NCBI GenBank assembly: GCA_947474755.1
Contig: CANJJE010000002.1
Coordinates: 248,001 to 312,000, forward strand
Direction of reading: 5' to 3'
Source of the DNA: Burkholderiales bacterium
Lineage (GTDB): Bacteria; Pseudomonadota; Gammaproteobacteria; Burkholderiales; Burkholderiaceae_C
Length of the DNA stretch: 64,000 nt
Under the pieces are notes generated by a model. It was not told where the DNA came from, made no database searches, and saw nothing but the letters and a program-made list of their open reading frames with translations. Shown here in pieces: positions 22,908-32,319 of the stretch. The position numbers were made by a program, and so were the translations under genes. How positions within the stretch are numbered: the stretch's first letter is position 1; every line of letters begins with the position of its first letter.

Positions 22908-24890
22908 ATGTGGTTTCCACAAGTCTTTGACGTCATTGTGATCGGTGGCGGCCATGCCGGCACCGAGGCGGCGCTGGCATCGGCTAGGCTCGGCTGCGCC
23001 ACACTGCTGCTGACGCACAACATCGAGACGCTCGGCCAGATGAGCTGCAACCCGTCGATTGGCGGTATCGGCAAAGGTCATCTGGTCAAGGAGATCGACG
23101 CCCTCGGCGGCGCGATGGCCGCAGCGACGGACGAAGCCGGAATCCAGTTTCGCATCCTGAATGGCTCGAAGGGCCCCGCAGTGCGCGCGACGCGTGCCCA
23201 GGCCGATCGCGTGCTGTACCGGGCGGCCATTCGGCGTCGGCTGGAGAACCAGCCGAACCTGTGGCTGTTTCAAGGGGCATGCGATGACCTGATTGTTGAA
23301 AGTGAAGTTGTGGCGGGTGTCGTCACGCAAGTGGGCGTTCGCTTCAAGTCCAGGGCAGTGGTGTTGACGGCTGGGACTTTTCTGAATGGCAAGGTGCATG
23401 TGGGCCTCGACCACCACGCGGCAGGTCGCGCTGGCGATCCGCCGGCGATCACTTTGTCGTCGCGGCTGAAGGAACTGAAGCTGCCGCAAGGCCGCTTGAA
23501 AACCGGCACTCCGCCGCGTATCGACGGGCGCAGCATCGACTTCACTCGCTTGACCCCCCAGCATGGCGACGGTGTTCCAGGCATCGATGGCGCCGCGCCG
23601 CAGACGCCGATGCCGGTGTTCAGTTACCTGGGCGATGTGTCGCAGCACCCGGCGCAGGTGCCGTGCTGGATCACCCACACCAACGAGCGCACCCACGAGA
23701 TCATCCGTTCGGGCTTCGACCGCAGCCCGATGTTCACCGGCGTGATCGAGGGTGTCGGGCCGCGCTACTGCCCGAGCATCGAGGACAAGGTGAATCGCTT
23801 CGCCGACAAGACCTCTCACCAGATCTATCTGGAACCCGAGGGTCTGACGACGCACGAGTTCTATCCGAACGGCATTTCGACCTCGCTGCCGTTTGACGTC
23901 CAGCTGTCTGCGGTGCACTCGATGGTCGGCCTGGAGCGGGCACACATCCTGCGGCCAGGCTACGCCATCGAATACGACTACTTCGACCCACGCGCGCTGA
24001 AGGCCAGTTTCGAGACCAAGTCGATTGGCGGTCTGTTCTTCGCCGGACAGATCAACGGCACCACAGGCTACGAGGAGGCGGCCGCGCAGGGCCTGTTCGC
24101 CGGCTTGAACGCGGCCTTGCTGGTGCGCGATCAACCGGCCTGGACGCCCGGCCGTGATGAGGCGTACCTGGGTGTGCTGGTCGATGACCTGATCACCAAG
24201 GGCGTGACCGAACCCTATCGCATGTTCACGAGCCGCGCCGAGTTCCGCCTGCAGCTGCGCGAGGACAACGCCGATGCGCGACTGACTGAACATGGCCGCC
24301 GACTGGGTTTGGTCGATGATGTGCGCTGGGCGGCGTTCAGCCGCAAGCGCGAGGCAGTTTTACGTGAAACACAGCGCTTGAAGGCCACCTGGGTGCGACC
24401 GCAAACACTGCCCAGAGCCGATGCCGAGCGTCTGCTGGGCAAGGCGTTGGAGCATGAATACAGCCTGATGGACCTGCTGCGACGACCCGAGGTCGATCAC
24501 GATGTGCTGAGTGCCATGGCTTCCATCGCCTGTCCGGACGCAGCGGTTTCACGTGAAACCTTGCGGGTTGAGCTGGGTGTCACCCTGGCTGACGCGGTGA
24601 TCGAGCAGGTCGAGATCAGCGCCAAGTACGCGGGCTACATCGTCAAGCAGAACGACGAGATCGAGCGGGTGGCGCGTTATGAGCATCTGGTGTTGCCGGC
24701 CGATCTGGACTACACGCAGGTCTCGGCACTCAGCTTCGAAGTGCGACAGACGCTGAGTCGGCATCGTCCTGAAACCCTGGGTCAGGCCTCGCGGATGTCG
24801 GGGGTCACACCCGCAGCGGTGTCCTTGTTGCTGGTGCACCTGAAGAAAGGGCGGTTCGCTGGGTTCGCCGATCTGGCCCATGCCGCCTGA
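22908..24890 (+). CDS. mnmG: tRNA uridine-5-carboxymethylaminomethyl(34) synthesis enzyme MnmG (GidA)
   Basis: 660 residues, full length. FAD-binding [21 protein letters not shown] at the N-terminus, [23 protein letters not shown], the Cys-containing [14 protein letters not shown] region, and the C-terminal helical domain that binds MnmE and tRNA ([30 protein letters not shown]). With MnmE it makes cmnm5 at tRNA wobble U34. The start of rsmG overlaps its end by 11 bp. The gene carries two parS-like sites (24356-24371, 24545-24560), the second an exact 16-bp palindrome. Confidence 0.97.
   Translation: MWFPQVFDVIVIGGGHAGTEAALASARLGCATLLLTHNIETLGQMSCNPSIGGIGKGHLVKEIDALGGAMAAATDEAGIQFRILNGSKGPAVRATRAQADRVLYRAAIRRRLENQPNLWLFQGACDDLIVESEVVAGVVTQVGVRFKSRAVVLTAGTFLNGKVHVGLDHHAAGRAGDPPAITLSSRLKELKLPQGRLKTGTPPRIDGRSIDFTRLTPQHGDGVPGIDGAAPQTPMPVFSYLGDVSQHPAQVPCWITHTNERTHEIIRSGFDRSPMFTGVIEGVGPRYCPSIEDKVNRFADKTSHQIYLEPEGLTTHEFYPNGISTSLPFDVQLSAVHSMVGLERAHILRPGYAIEYDYFDPRALKASFETKSIGGLFFAGQINGTTGYEEAAAQGLFAGLNAALLVRDQPAWTPGRDEAYLGVLVDDLITKGVTEPYRMFTSRAEFRLQLREDNADARLTEHGRRLGLVDDVRWAAFSRKREAVLRETQRLKATWVRPQTLPRADAERLLGKALEHEYSLMDLLRRPEVDHDVLSAMASIACPDAAVSRETLRVELGVTLADAVIEQVEISAKYAGYIVKQNDEIERVARYEHLVLPADLDYTQVSALSFEVRQTLSRHRPETLGQASRMSGVTPAAVSLLLVHLKKGRFAGFADLAHAA
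24356..24371. promoter_or_regulatory. parS-like site inside mnmG (one core mismatch)
   Basis: AGTTTTACGTGAAACA, compared with the consensus TGTTTCACGTGAAACA: mismatches at positions 1 and 6. It is the weaker of the two mnmG sites. Confidence 0.6.
24545..24560. promoter_or_regulatory. parS site inside mnmG
   Basis: GGTTTCACGTGAAACC, a perfect 16-bp palindrome containing the full parS core GTTTCACGTGAAAC. About 1.1 kb upstream of parA. The Spo0J/ParB recognition sequence is well known; here it lies within coding sequence. Confidence 0.85.
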
Positions 24891-25584
24891 GCATCCCGCC
24901 CACTCGCTGCGTGAGCCGTTGACCGGTGTCATTGCGGAGCTGGAGTTGCTGGCCGCCCCGGAGAGCGTCGACAGCCTGCTGGGCTACCTCGACCTGCTGC
25001 AGCGTTGGAATGCCATCTACAACCTGACGGCGGTGCGTGATCCGCAAGACATGCTGCGCCAGCACCTGGCCGACTGTCTGGCGGTGATCGCGCCGATGGT
25101 GCGGCAACTGGACTCTGTCATGGGCAAGGCGCAGGGCAGTGCGCGCCATTCGCTGCGTGTGCTCGACGTCGGCAGCGGCGGTGGCTTGCCTGGCGTGGTG
25201 CTGGCCCTGATGTTTCCAGGTTGGCAGGTCGTGTGCGTCGATGCGGTCGGCAAGAAGGCGGCGTTTATCCGTCAGGTCGCGGTCGAGCTTGGCTTGCGCA
25301 ACCTGGGTGCCGAGCACGCTCGAGTGGAGGCGCTGAAGGCCGGGCCGTTTGATGTCATCACGTCTCGCGCCTTCGCTTCGCTGGACGACTTCACCCGACT
25401 GAGTCGGGCTTCGATGGCGCCACATGGCGTCTGGATGGCCATGAAAGGCAAGGCGCCGACAGATGAGTTGGCTGCGCTTCCCGATGACATCGAGGTGTTT
25501 CACGTGGAACCGCTGTCTGTGCCCGGCCTGGGCGCTGAACGCTGCCTGGTCTGGATGCGTCCGAAGCGCGAGGTTCCGCGCTGA
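24880..25584 (+). CDS. rsmG: 16S rRNA (guanine(527)-N7)-methyltransferase RsmG (GidB)
   Basis: 234 residues, ATG 24880, overlapping mnmG by 11 bp. Typical RsmG parts: [26 protein letters not shown], the SAM-binding [31 protein letters not shown] and [12 protein letters not shown]. It methylates G527 of 16S rRNA. It continues the mnmG operon. A parS-like site (25496-25511) and the parA promoter (25581-25608) lie near and at its 3' end. Confidence 0.96.
   Translation: MPPEHPAHSLREPLTGVIAELELLAAPESVDSLLGYLDLLQRWNAIYNLTAVRDPQDMLRQHLADCLAVIAPMVRQLDSVMGKAQGSARHSLRVLDVGSGGGLPGVVLALMFPGWQVVCVDAVGKKAAFIRQVAVELGLRNLGAEHARVEALKAGPFDVITSRAFASLDDFTRLSRASMAPHGVWMAMKGKAPTDELAALPDDIEVFHVEPLSVPGLGAERCLVWMRPKREVPR
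25496..25511. promoter_or_regulatory. parS-like site inside rsmG
   Basis: TGTTTCACGTGGAACC; differs from TGTTTCACGTGAAACA at position 12 and at the last base. About 185 bp upstream of the parA start. Confidence 0.65.
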
Positions 25585-25608
25585 CCCGCAAGGCCTGCTT
25601 CCTATAAT
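25581..25608 (+). promoter_or_regulatory. Sigma-70-type promoter of parA
   Basis: CTGACC (25581-25586), 16-bp spacer, TATAAT (25603-25608), overlapping the rsmG stop codon. A perfect -10 and a 4 of 6 match at -35, so parA can be transcribed apart from the mnmG-rsmG operon. Confidence 0.6.
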
Positions 25609-25693
25609 CGCCCAGGCTGTCGAGGCTTGGGAAGGAGGCCTTTCCGCCCTGGCTCCGCCTACCCCACACCGCTTCCGATCACTCACGTCGCCC

Positions 25694-26464
25694 ATGGCCC
25701 GAATCTTCTGCGTCGCCAATCAAAAAGGCGGAGTCGGCAAAACCACGACGACGGTGAATCTTGCTGCCGGCCTGAGCAAGGTTGGCCAGCGCGTGCTGGT
25801 GGTTGATCTCGATCCGCAGGGCAATGCCACGATGGGCTCGGGCATCGACAAGCGCACGCTCGAGCTGACGGTGTACGACGTGCTGCTGGAAAACGCAACG
25901 ATTGCCGAAGTCCGTCAGCGCAAGGAGGCGGTGGGCTACGACGTGGTCGGCGCCAACCGAGAACTGGCCGGTGCCGAGGTTGAGCTGGTCAAGCTCGAGC
26001 GACGAGACCGGCGGCTCAAGACCGCGCTGGCTGCTGTGGCGAACGATTACGACTTCGTGCTGATCGACTGCCCGCCTTCGCTCAGCATGCTGACGCTGAA
26101 CGGGCTGTGCAGCGCGCACGGCGTGATCGTGCCGATGCAATGCGAGTACTTTGCGCTGGAAGGGCTGTCCGATCTGGTGAACACCATCAAGCAGGTGCAT
26201 GCCAACCTGAACCCCGAGCTGAAGATCATCGGCTTGTTGCGGGTGATGTTCGATTCGCGCATCACGCTGCAACAGCAGGTCAGCGAGCAGCTCAAATCGC
26301 ACTTTGGCAGCAAGGTGTTCGACACCGTGATCCCGCGCAATGTGCGTCTGGCCGAGGCGCCCAGTTACGGACTGCCCGGGGTCGTGTTTGATCCCGTGTC
26401 CAAGGGTGCTCAGGCCTTTGTCACCTTTGCCCAGGAAATGGTCAGTCGAGCCGACTCGTTATGA
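25694..26464 (+). CDS. parA: Chromosome partitioning ATPase ParA (Soj)
   Basis: 256 residues from ATG 25694, giving the usual MARIFCVANQKGGVGKTTT start. Deviant Walker A KGGVGKTTT, Walker A' VVDLDPQGNAT, Walker B LIDCPPSLS and a C-terminal RNVRLAEAPSYG motif are all present. With ParB and parS it positions and segregates chromosome origins. Unusually, a reverse-strand argC lies between it and parB; three parS-like sites are upstream. Confidence 0.96.
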   Translation: MARIFCVANQKGGVGKTTTTVNLAAGLSKVGQRVLVVDLDPQGNATMGSGIDKRTLELTVYDVLLENATIAEVRQRKEAVGYDVVGANRELAGAEVELVKLERRDRRLKTALAAVANDYDFVLIDCPPSLSMLTLNGLCSAHGVIVPMQCEYFALEGLSDLVNTIKQVHANLNPELKIIGLLRVMFDSRITLQQQVSEQLKSHFGSKVFDTVIPRNVRLAEAPSYGLPGVVFDPVSKGAQAFVTFAQEMVSRADSL

Positions 26465-26500
26465 GTGTTTGCCTCTGGTCGAGACTCGCGGCGAGCTGAA

Positions 26501-27469
26501 TCAAAGACCCAGGCCCTCATCGATGCTCAGGTGCACATTCATTGCTTGTACTGCGGCACCGCTGGCACCCTTGCCCAGATTGTCCAGCCGCGCCATCAGC
26601 AGTACCTGGGTCTCGCTGGCAAACACGAACAAGTCCACCCGGTTCGTGTCGTTGCAGCCTTGCACATCGAAGAAGCCGCCCGCAAGCGTGTCCTCGTCGC
26701 GAAGCGGCATCACTCGAATGAAGCGCTCGGCTGCATAACGCTGCATCAGCGCGGCATGCAGGTCTGCAGCGCATGTGCCGCCGCCAAGCTGCGAAATATG
26801 TAAGGGCACACTCACAGTCAAACCCTTGTAAAAAGGGCCGACCACTGGCATGAAGACCGGCGGCGAGGCCAGGCCGGTATGCGCCTTCATCTCCGGCAGA
26901 TGCTTGTGGGCCAGCGTCAGTGCGTAGGGGCGCGGTGCCGCCAGCGGCGCATCCGCCGCGGGCGATGGGCCGCCGGCTACCAGCGCCGCTTCGTAGTCAT
27001 GGATCATGCTTTTGCCGCCGCCCGAGTAGCCGGTGATCGAGGTGGCAGTCAGCGGCGCGGTGGTCGGAATCAGCCCGGCGTCCACCAAGGGGCGCATCAG
27101 CAAGATGAAGGCACTGGCGTGGCAACCGGGGTTCGCAATGCGCTTGCTGGCGCGGATTGCTGCTCGTTGATCCGGGGCCAGCTCGGGCAGGCCAAAGGCC
27201 CAGCCCGACGCGGTACGGTGTGCCGTGCTCGCGTCGATGAGGCAGGTGTCGGGATTGCTGACCAGGGAGACCGCTTCCCGAGCGGCGCCATCGGGCAGAC
27301 ACAGGAAAGCCACGTCAGCCGCATTCAGCAGGCGCGCGCGCTCGGCGACGTCCTTGCGCTGTGCCGGGTCGATGCGCAGCACCTCGATGTCGTCGCGCTG
27401 CGCTAGATACTCGTGGATGCGCAGACCGGTCGTGCCCTCCTGGCCATCGACAAACACACGGTGTTTCAT
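26501..27469 (-). CDS. argC: N-acetyl-gamma-glutamyl-phosphate reductase (ArgC, type 2)
   Basis: 322 residues from ATG 27469; the frame is open upstream but the extension is not family-like. Short (type 2) ArgC form: [33 protein letters not shown], the active-site Cys in [17 protein letters not shown] and [11 protein letters not shown]. It reduces N-acetyl-glutamyl phosphate in arginine synthesis. Set in the opposite direction between parA and parB, 36 bp from parA (convergent) and about 300 bp from parB (divergent). Confidence 0.93.
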   Translation of the reverse strand: MKHRVFVDGQEGTTGLRIHEYLAQRDDIEVLRIDPAQRKDVAERARLLNAADVAFLCLPDGAAREAVSLVSNPDTCLIDASTAHRTASGWAFGLPELAPDQRAAIRASKRIANPGCHASAFILLMRPLVDAGLIPTTAPLTATSITGYSGGGKSMIHDYEAALVAGGPSPAADAPLAAPRPYALTLAHKHLPEMKAHTGLASPPVFMPVVGPFYKGLTVSVPLHISQLGGGTCAADLHAALMQRYAAERFIRVMPLRDEDTLAGGFFDVQGCNDTNRVDLFVFASETQVLLMARLDNLGKGASGAAVQAMNVHLSIDEGLGL

Positions 27470-27771
27470 GAAGCGCGCTCCCAAAGATTGAGCGGGGAGG
27501 ATAAGCGAGCGTGAAGAACAGACTCTGCGTGAAACGCCGATCCCGACAATGACTGGATCTGTCGAATCCCGCGTATGGCCTGCCCACTGGCAAGCCGACC
27601 AGGCGGACCCCGCTGCCGTGCCCTGTGCCTGCTCGGCACGTACGGACACATCAGCGGTGAAACCGGGCTCGGCGATCGTGATGAGGCATCTGCCTTGCTG
27701 AATTTGCTGGCCTGAACGCGCAGCGTGCCGATGGCTGTCGTCGTATGGGCGTGATACGGGAGAATCTGCAG

Positions 27772-28695
27772 ATGGTCACCAAGAAACCCAAAGGACTCGG
27801 TCTCGGCCTCGAAGCGCTGCTCGGCCCTCGCGTCAAGGATCCCTCCGACGCGCCGACTGGCAGCGCGCCGCACAGCCTGATGCTTGCGCAGTTGCGGCCG
27901 GGCAGGTACCAGCCGCGCACGCGAATGGACGAGGGCGCGCTTTACGAACTGGCCGAAAGCATCAAGGCACAAGGGATCATGCAGCCGATCCTGGTGCGAC
28001 GCGTGCACGACTTGCAGGACAACCCTGCGACTGATGCGCCGCACTACGAAATCATTGCTGGTGAACGGCGTGCCCGTGCCGCCAAGCTGGCTGGACTTGC
28101 CGAAGTGCCTGTGCTGGTCAGGGATGTGCCCGACGAAGCCGCCGCAGCGATGTCGCTGATCGAGAACATCCAACGCGAAGACCTGAACCCGCTGGAAGAA
28201 GCGCAGGGCCTGAAGCGCCTCACCGACGAATTCGGCATGACCCATGAGCTGGCCGCTCAGGCAGTGGGTCGCTCGCGCAGCGCCGCGAGCAACCTGCTGC
28301 GCTTGTTGAATCTGGTCGAACCGGTGCAGCAGTTGCTGATGGCGGGTGATCTCGACATGGGTCATGCGCGCGCCTTGCTGTCGCTCGACGGTGCCCGACA
28401 AATCCTGGCTGCGGGCGAGATCGTTGCGAAGAAGCTCAGCGTGCGCGAGGCCGAACGGTTGGTGGCTCGCGCAGACGACGGTGGTCGGCACAAGCCTGCG
28501 AAGCGTGCAACGGCAGCGAAATCACGCGATCTGCTGCGCATTGAGCAGGAGCTCTCTGATGTGCTGACCGCGCGTGTCGAGGTTCGCGTCAAGAGGCGCA
28601 CTGCGCGCGGCCAGCAGGGCGAGGTCTCGATCGCATTCGGCTCGCTCGAAGAGCTCGACGGCCTGCTCGACAAGCTTGGCCTGTCGAAGCCCTGA
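27772..28695 (+). CDS. parB: Chromosome partitioning protein ParB
   Basis: 307 residues; ATG 27772 is chosen over 27745 because it has GGGAGA about 9 nt upstream and gives the typical [17 protein letters not shown] start. ParB features: [11 protein letters not shown], the CTP-binding [13 protein letters not shown] segment, [17 protein letters not shown], a helix-turn-helix ([23 protein letters not shown]) and a C-terminal dimerisation part. Binds the parS sites at 24.4-25.5 kb, spreads as a clamp and works with ParA. Confidence 0.95.
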   Translation: MVTKKPKGLGLGLEALLGPRVKDPSDAPTGSAPHSLMLAQLRPGRYQPRTRMDEGALYELAESIKAQGIMQPILVRRVHDLQDNPATDAPHYEIIAGERRARAAKLAGLAEVPVLVRDVPDEAAAAMSLIENIQREDLNPLEEAQGLKRLTDEFGMTHELAAQAVGRSRSAASNLLRLLNLVEPVQQLLMAGDLDMGHARALLSLDGARQILAAGEIVAKKLSVREAERLVARADDGGRHKPAKRATAAKSRDLLRIEQELSDVLTARVEVRVKRRTARGQQGEVSIAFGSLEELDGLLDKLGLSKP

Positions 28696-28708
28696 CCGCG
28701 GCGCAGCG

Positions 28709-28731
28709 CGCGACAGGCTCTCGCGGGTTTT
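28709..28731 (+). terminator. Weak intrinsic terminator after parB
   Basis: Stem CGCGA (28709-28713) / TCGCG (28721-28725) with a 7-nt loop, followed by GG and TTTT (28728-28731). The stem is short, so only a candidate. Confidence 0.4.
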
Positions 28732-28855
28732 ACAGCGACGTCAGCGCCGATGGCAGGTGCCGCGTTATGCACATGAGCGCGGGTTGAATCAGGGAACTGA
28801 GAACCTTGTCCAGGAGTCCTTGTACTGGTATGTCTCGAAACTCTTTCTGACCAAA

Positions 28856-28871
28856 AGGCATGCAAATTGCT
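28856..28871 (+). promoter_or_regulatory. Sigma-54 (RpoN) -24/-12 promoter element upstream of prkA
   Basis: AGGCATGCAAATTGCT with GG at 28857-28858 and GC at 28869-28870, so exactly GG-N10-GC, and the TTGC of the consensus TGGCACG-N4-TTGC is intact. About 220 bp upstream of prkA. From memory, the E. coli yeaGH operon is RpoN-dependent under nitrogen limitation. No clear NtrC palindrome was found upstream. Confidence 0.7.
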
Positions 28872-29091
28872 GTTAATGTCTGGTCAAGACCTTGGGTTTG
28901 AAAGCTTGATCATCTGTTTCTTGTGCTGTGGCCTCTGGCGGGTTGCAAGAAGCCTGAATCACAGTCGGTGTCCGTGTTGATGTCGCGGAAAGCTCTGATG
29001 GAGCCCTGAAGCTAGGACTTCATCAGAACTTCCCCAGACGGTGGCGAGGTGAAACGGCCTGCCATCGCTCCTCCATCCACAGGAGACCCGC

Positions 29092-31014
29092 ATGGACGTG
29101 ATCAGTCATTTCGCCGCTCGGTTCGAGCGTACGCGCGAAGAGGAACTCTCGATCGAAGAGTACCTCGCCGAATGCAAACGCAACCGGGTTGCCTACGCCA
29201 GTGCCGCCGAGCGCATGCTCCAGGCCATCGGCGAGCCGCAGGCGGTGGACACCCGCAACGACCCGCGGCTGTCGAGGTTGTTCGCCAACAAGGTCATCAA
29301 GATCTACCCCGCGTTTGCCGAGTTCTACGGCATGGAAGACGCGATAGAACAGGTCGTCAGCTACTTCCGCCATGCGTCGCAAGGCCTTGAAGAGAAGAAG
29401 CAGATCCTCTATCTGCTGGGCCCGGTCGGTGGTGGCAAGAGCAGCATCGCCGAACGGTTGAAGCAACTGATGCAGGAGGTGCCGTTCTACGCGATCAAGG
29501 GATCGCCGGTGAACGAGTCGCCGCTGGGCCTGTTCGATGCGGCCGAGGATGGCCCGATCCTCGAGAAGGAATACGGCATCCCGCGCCGCTACCTGCAACG
29601 TGTGCTGTCGCCGTGGGCCGTCAAGCGGCTCGAGGAATTCGGCGGTGACATCCGCAAGTTCAAGGTCATCAAGCGCTACCCGTCGGTGCTGAAACAGGTG
29701 GGTATCGCGAAGACCGAGCCGGGCGACGAAAACAACCAGGACATCAGTTCGCTGGTTGGCAAGGTCGACATCCGCAAGCTCGAGACCTATGCGCAGGACG
29801 ACCCCGATGCGTACAGCTTTTCCGGCGGTCTGTGCCTGGCCAACCAGGGCCTGCTCGAATTCGTCGAGATGTTCAAGGCGCCGATCAAGGTGCTGCACCC
29901 GCTGCTGACCGCGACGCAGGAAAGCAACTTCAAGGGAACGGAGGGCTTCGGTGCCATCCCGTTCGATGGCGTTGTGCTGGCGCACAGCAACGAGAGCGAG
30001 TGGAAGGCCTTCCGCAACAACAAGAACAACGAGGCCTTCCTCGACCGCATCTACATCGTCAAGGTGCCTTATTGCCTGCGCGTGTCGGAAGAGGTGAAGA
30101 TCTACGAGAAGCTGCTGCGCAGCTCGTCCTTGGCGCAAGCCACCTGCGCGCCTGGCACGCTGAAGATGATGAGCCAGTTCGCCATCCTGACGCGGCTGAA
30201 GGAGCCCGAAAACTCGAGCCTGTACTCCAAGATGCTGGTCTACGACGGCGAGAACCTGAAGGACACCGACCCACGCGCCAAGAGCTTCCAGGAGTACCGC
30301 GACTACGCGGGCGTCGACGAAGGCATGAGCGGCATCAGCACCCGCTTCGCCTTCAAGATCATCTCCAAGGTCTTCAACTTCGACAGCACCGAAGTCGCTG
30401 CCAACCCGGTGCACCTGATGTACGTGCTGGAGCAGCAGATCGAGCGCGAGCAGTTCCCGGCCGAGACCGAACAGAAGTACCTGTCGTTCATCAAGGAACA
30501 CCTGGCGACCAAGTACGCCGAGTTCATCGGCAAGGAAATACAGACCGCGTACCTCGAGAGCTACAGCGAGTACGGGCAGAACATCTTCGATCGCTACGTC
30601 ACTTATGCGGACTACTGGATCCAGGACCACGAGTACCGGGACACTGACACAGGCGAGGTGTTCGACCGCGGTTCGCTGAACGCCGAACTGGAAAAGATCG
30701 AGAAACCGGCCGGCATCAGCAATCCGAAGGACTTTCGCAACGAGATCGTCAACTTCGTGCTGCGCGCGCGCGCCAACAATGCGGGCAACAACCCGGTGTG
30801 GACCAGCTACGAGAAGCTGCGCACGGTCATCGAGAAGAAGATGTTCTCCAACACCGAGGAACTGCTGCCGGTGATCAGCTTCAACGCCAAGGCCAGCGCC
30901 GACGAGGCCAAGAAGCACGAGGACTTCGTCACGCGCATGGTGGCCAAGGGCTACACCTCGAAGCAGGTGCGGCTGCTGTGCGAGTGGTACCTGCGCGTCA
31001 GGAAGTCGAGCTAA
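29092..31014 (+). CDS. prkA: PrkA family serine protein kinase (YeaG)
   Basis: 640 residues from ATG 29092 with an AGGAG ribosome binding site. N-terminal AAA-like domain with Walker A GPVGGGKSS (about residue 120), PrkA-specific central part (GAIPFDGVVLAHSNESEW, DRIYIVKVPYCLRVSEEVKIYEKLL) and a C-terminal kinase-like domain. First gene of the prkA-yeaH-spoVR operon, which responds to starvation and stress in other bacteria. The likely promoter is the RpoN element 220 bp upstream. Confidence 0.95.
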   Translation: MDVISHFAARFERTREEELSIEEYLAECKRNRVAYASAAERMLQAIGEPQAVDTRNDPRLSRLFANKVIKIYPAFAEFYGMEDAIEQVVSYFRHASQGLEEKKQILYLLGPVGGGKSSIAERLKQLMQEVPFYAIKGSPVNESPLGLFDAAEDGPILEKEYGIPRRYLQRVLSPWAVKRLEEFGGDIRKFKVIKRYPSVLKQVGIAKTEPGDENNQDISSLVGKVDIRKLETYAQDDPDAYSFSGGLCLANQGLLEFVEMFKAPIKVLHPLLTATQESNFKGTEGFGAIPFDGVVLAHSNESEWKAFRNNKNNEAFLDRIYIVKVPYCLRVSEEVKIYEKLLRSSSLAQATCAPGTLKMMSQFAILTRLKEPENSSLYSKMLVYDGENLKDTDPRAKSFQEYRDYAGVDEGMSGISTRFAFKIISKVFNFDSTEVAANPVHLMYVLEQQIEREQFPAETEQKYLSFIKEHLATKYAEFIGKEIQTAYLESYSEYGQNIFDRYVTYADYWIQDHEYRDTDTGEVFDRGSLNAELEKIEKPAGISNPKDFRNEIVNFVLRARANNAGNNPVWTSYEKLRTVIEKKMFSNTEELLPVISFNAKASADEAKKHEDFVTRMVAKGYTSKQVRLLCEWYLRVRKSS

Positions 31015-31041
31015 GGCGTCTGGCGGCTTCGGAAGGACTTC

Positions 31042-32319
31042 ATGTTCCAGCAGATCATCGACCGACGACTGGCAGGCAAGAACAAGTCGATCGGCAACCG
31101 CGAGCGGTTTCTCAGGCGCCACAAGGAGCAGATCCGCGAAGCCGTCAAACGCGCGGTCGACGGTCGTGGCATCCGCGACCTCGCCCAGGGCGAAGACATC
31201 CACATCCCGAGGCGCGACATTTCCGAACCGGTTTTCCGACATGGCCAGGGCGGTCAGCGCGACATGGTGCACCCGGGCAACCAGGACTACCTGCGTGGCG
31301 ATCGCATTGCGCGGCCCAAGGGTGGCGGTGGCAGCGGTGGTGGTGCTCAGGCGAGCGATTCTGGTGAAGGCGAGGACGACTTCGTCTTCCACCTGACCAA
31401 GGAAGAGTTCATGCAGGTCTTCTTCGACGATCTGGCCTTGCCGAACCTGGCCCGCACCACGCTCGCAGAGACGCCGGAGTTCAAGACGCACCGCGCGGGC
31501 TACAGCAGCGATGGCAACCCGAGCAATCTGCATGTGGTGCGCTCGATGCGCGGCGCGATCGGCAGGCGCATCGCCATCGGCAGCGAGTCCCGGCGCGAAC
31601 TGCACCGTCTTGAAACGCATCTGGATCACCTGCTGAGCCACCCCGACCCGAACCCCCACGAGGCCGCGATTGCCCTCTTGCGTCTGGAAGTCGAGACCCT
31701 GCGGGCACGCTTGAAGCGCATCCCCTATCTCGACCCGATCGACCTGCGCTACCGCAGCCGCGTGCGCGTGCCGATGCCTACCTCGAAGGCGGTGATGTTC
31801 TGCCTGATGGACGTGTCCGGTTCGATGGACGAGGCTCGCAAGGACCTGGCCAAGCGCTTCTTCATCCTGCTGTATCTGTTCCTGACGCGCCACTACGAGA
31901 AGATCGACATCGTCTTCATCCGCCACCACACGCAGGCGCAGGAGGTCGACGAGCAGAACTTCTTCCACTCCACCGAGACCGGTGGCACGGTGGTGTCGAG
32001 TGCATTGGTGCTGATGGACGAGATCGCCCGGGCGCGCTACCCGATGACTGAATGGAACATCTACGGCGCGCAGGCCAGCGACGGTGACAACTGGCACCAC
32101 GACAGTGGCCGCTGCCGCGACATCCTGGCCAACCGCATCCTGCCGCTGTGCCGCTACTTCGCTTATGTGCAGGTGGCCGAGGAAGAGCAGAACCTCTGGG
32201 ACGAGTACGCCGCGCTGTCGCAAGAGAGCAAGGCCTTTGCGGTTCGCAAGGCGACCGAGGCCTCGCAGATCTACCCTGTGTTCCGTGATCTGTTCAGGAA
32301 GGAAGGCGCTCCCGCATGA
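31042..32319 (+). CDS. yeaH: YeaH/YhbH family protein (DUF444)
   Basis: 425 residues. The N-terminal segment IIDRRLAGKNKSIGNRERFLRRH and the Gly/Ser-rich linker GGGGSGGGAQ are typical of the family; the C-terminal half has a von Willebrand-A-like part with metal-binding MDVSGSMDEARKDLAKRFF (about residue 255) and the TGGTVVSSAL segment. Follows prkA by 27 bp, and its stop overlaps the spoVR start (ATGA), so the three genes form one operon. Biochemical role unknown. Confidence 0.93.
   Translation: MFQQIIDRRLAGKNKSIGNRERFLRRHKEQIREAVKRAVDGRGIRDLAQGEDIHIPRRDISEPVFRHGQGGQRDMVHPGNQDYLRGDRIARPKGGGGSGGGAQASDSGEGEDDFVFHLTKEEFMQVFFDDLALPNLARTTLAETPEFKTHRAGYSSDGNPSNLHVVRSMRGAIGRRIAIGSESRRELHRLETHLDHLLSHPDPNPHEAAIALLRLEVETLRARLKRIPYLDPIDLRYRSRVRVPMPTSKAVMFCLMDVSGSMDEARKDLAKRFFILLYLFLTRHYEKIDIVFIRHHTQAQEVDEQNFFHSTETGGTVVSSALVLMDEIARARYPMTEWNIYGAQASDGDNWHHDSGRCRDILANRILPLCRYFAYVQVAEEEQNLWDEYAALSQESKAFAVRKATEASQIYPVFRDLFRKEGAPA

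Larger units (their letters stand above)
28696..29091. other. 396-bp intergenic region before prkA
   Basis: No credible gene. It contains a short GC stem followed by TTTT just after parB, the sigma-54-type element at 28856-28871, a long leader of about 210 nt and the prkA ribosome binding site CAGGAGACCCGC. Confidence 0.6.

Noticed and set aside
27745-27771. Nine-codon N-terminal extension of parB
   Set aside because: ATG 27772 has the better ribosome binding site and the family's usual start.
28701-28800. NtrC binding site upstream of the sigma-54 element
   Set aside because: Only a GTGC-N8-GCAC palindrome was found, which has the wrong order and spacing for NtrC.
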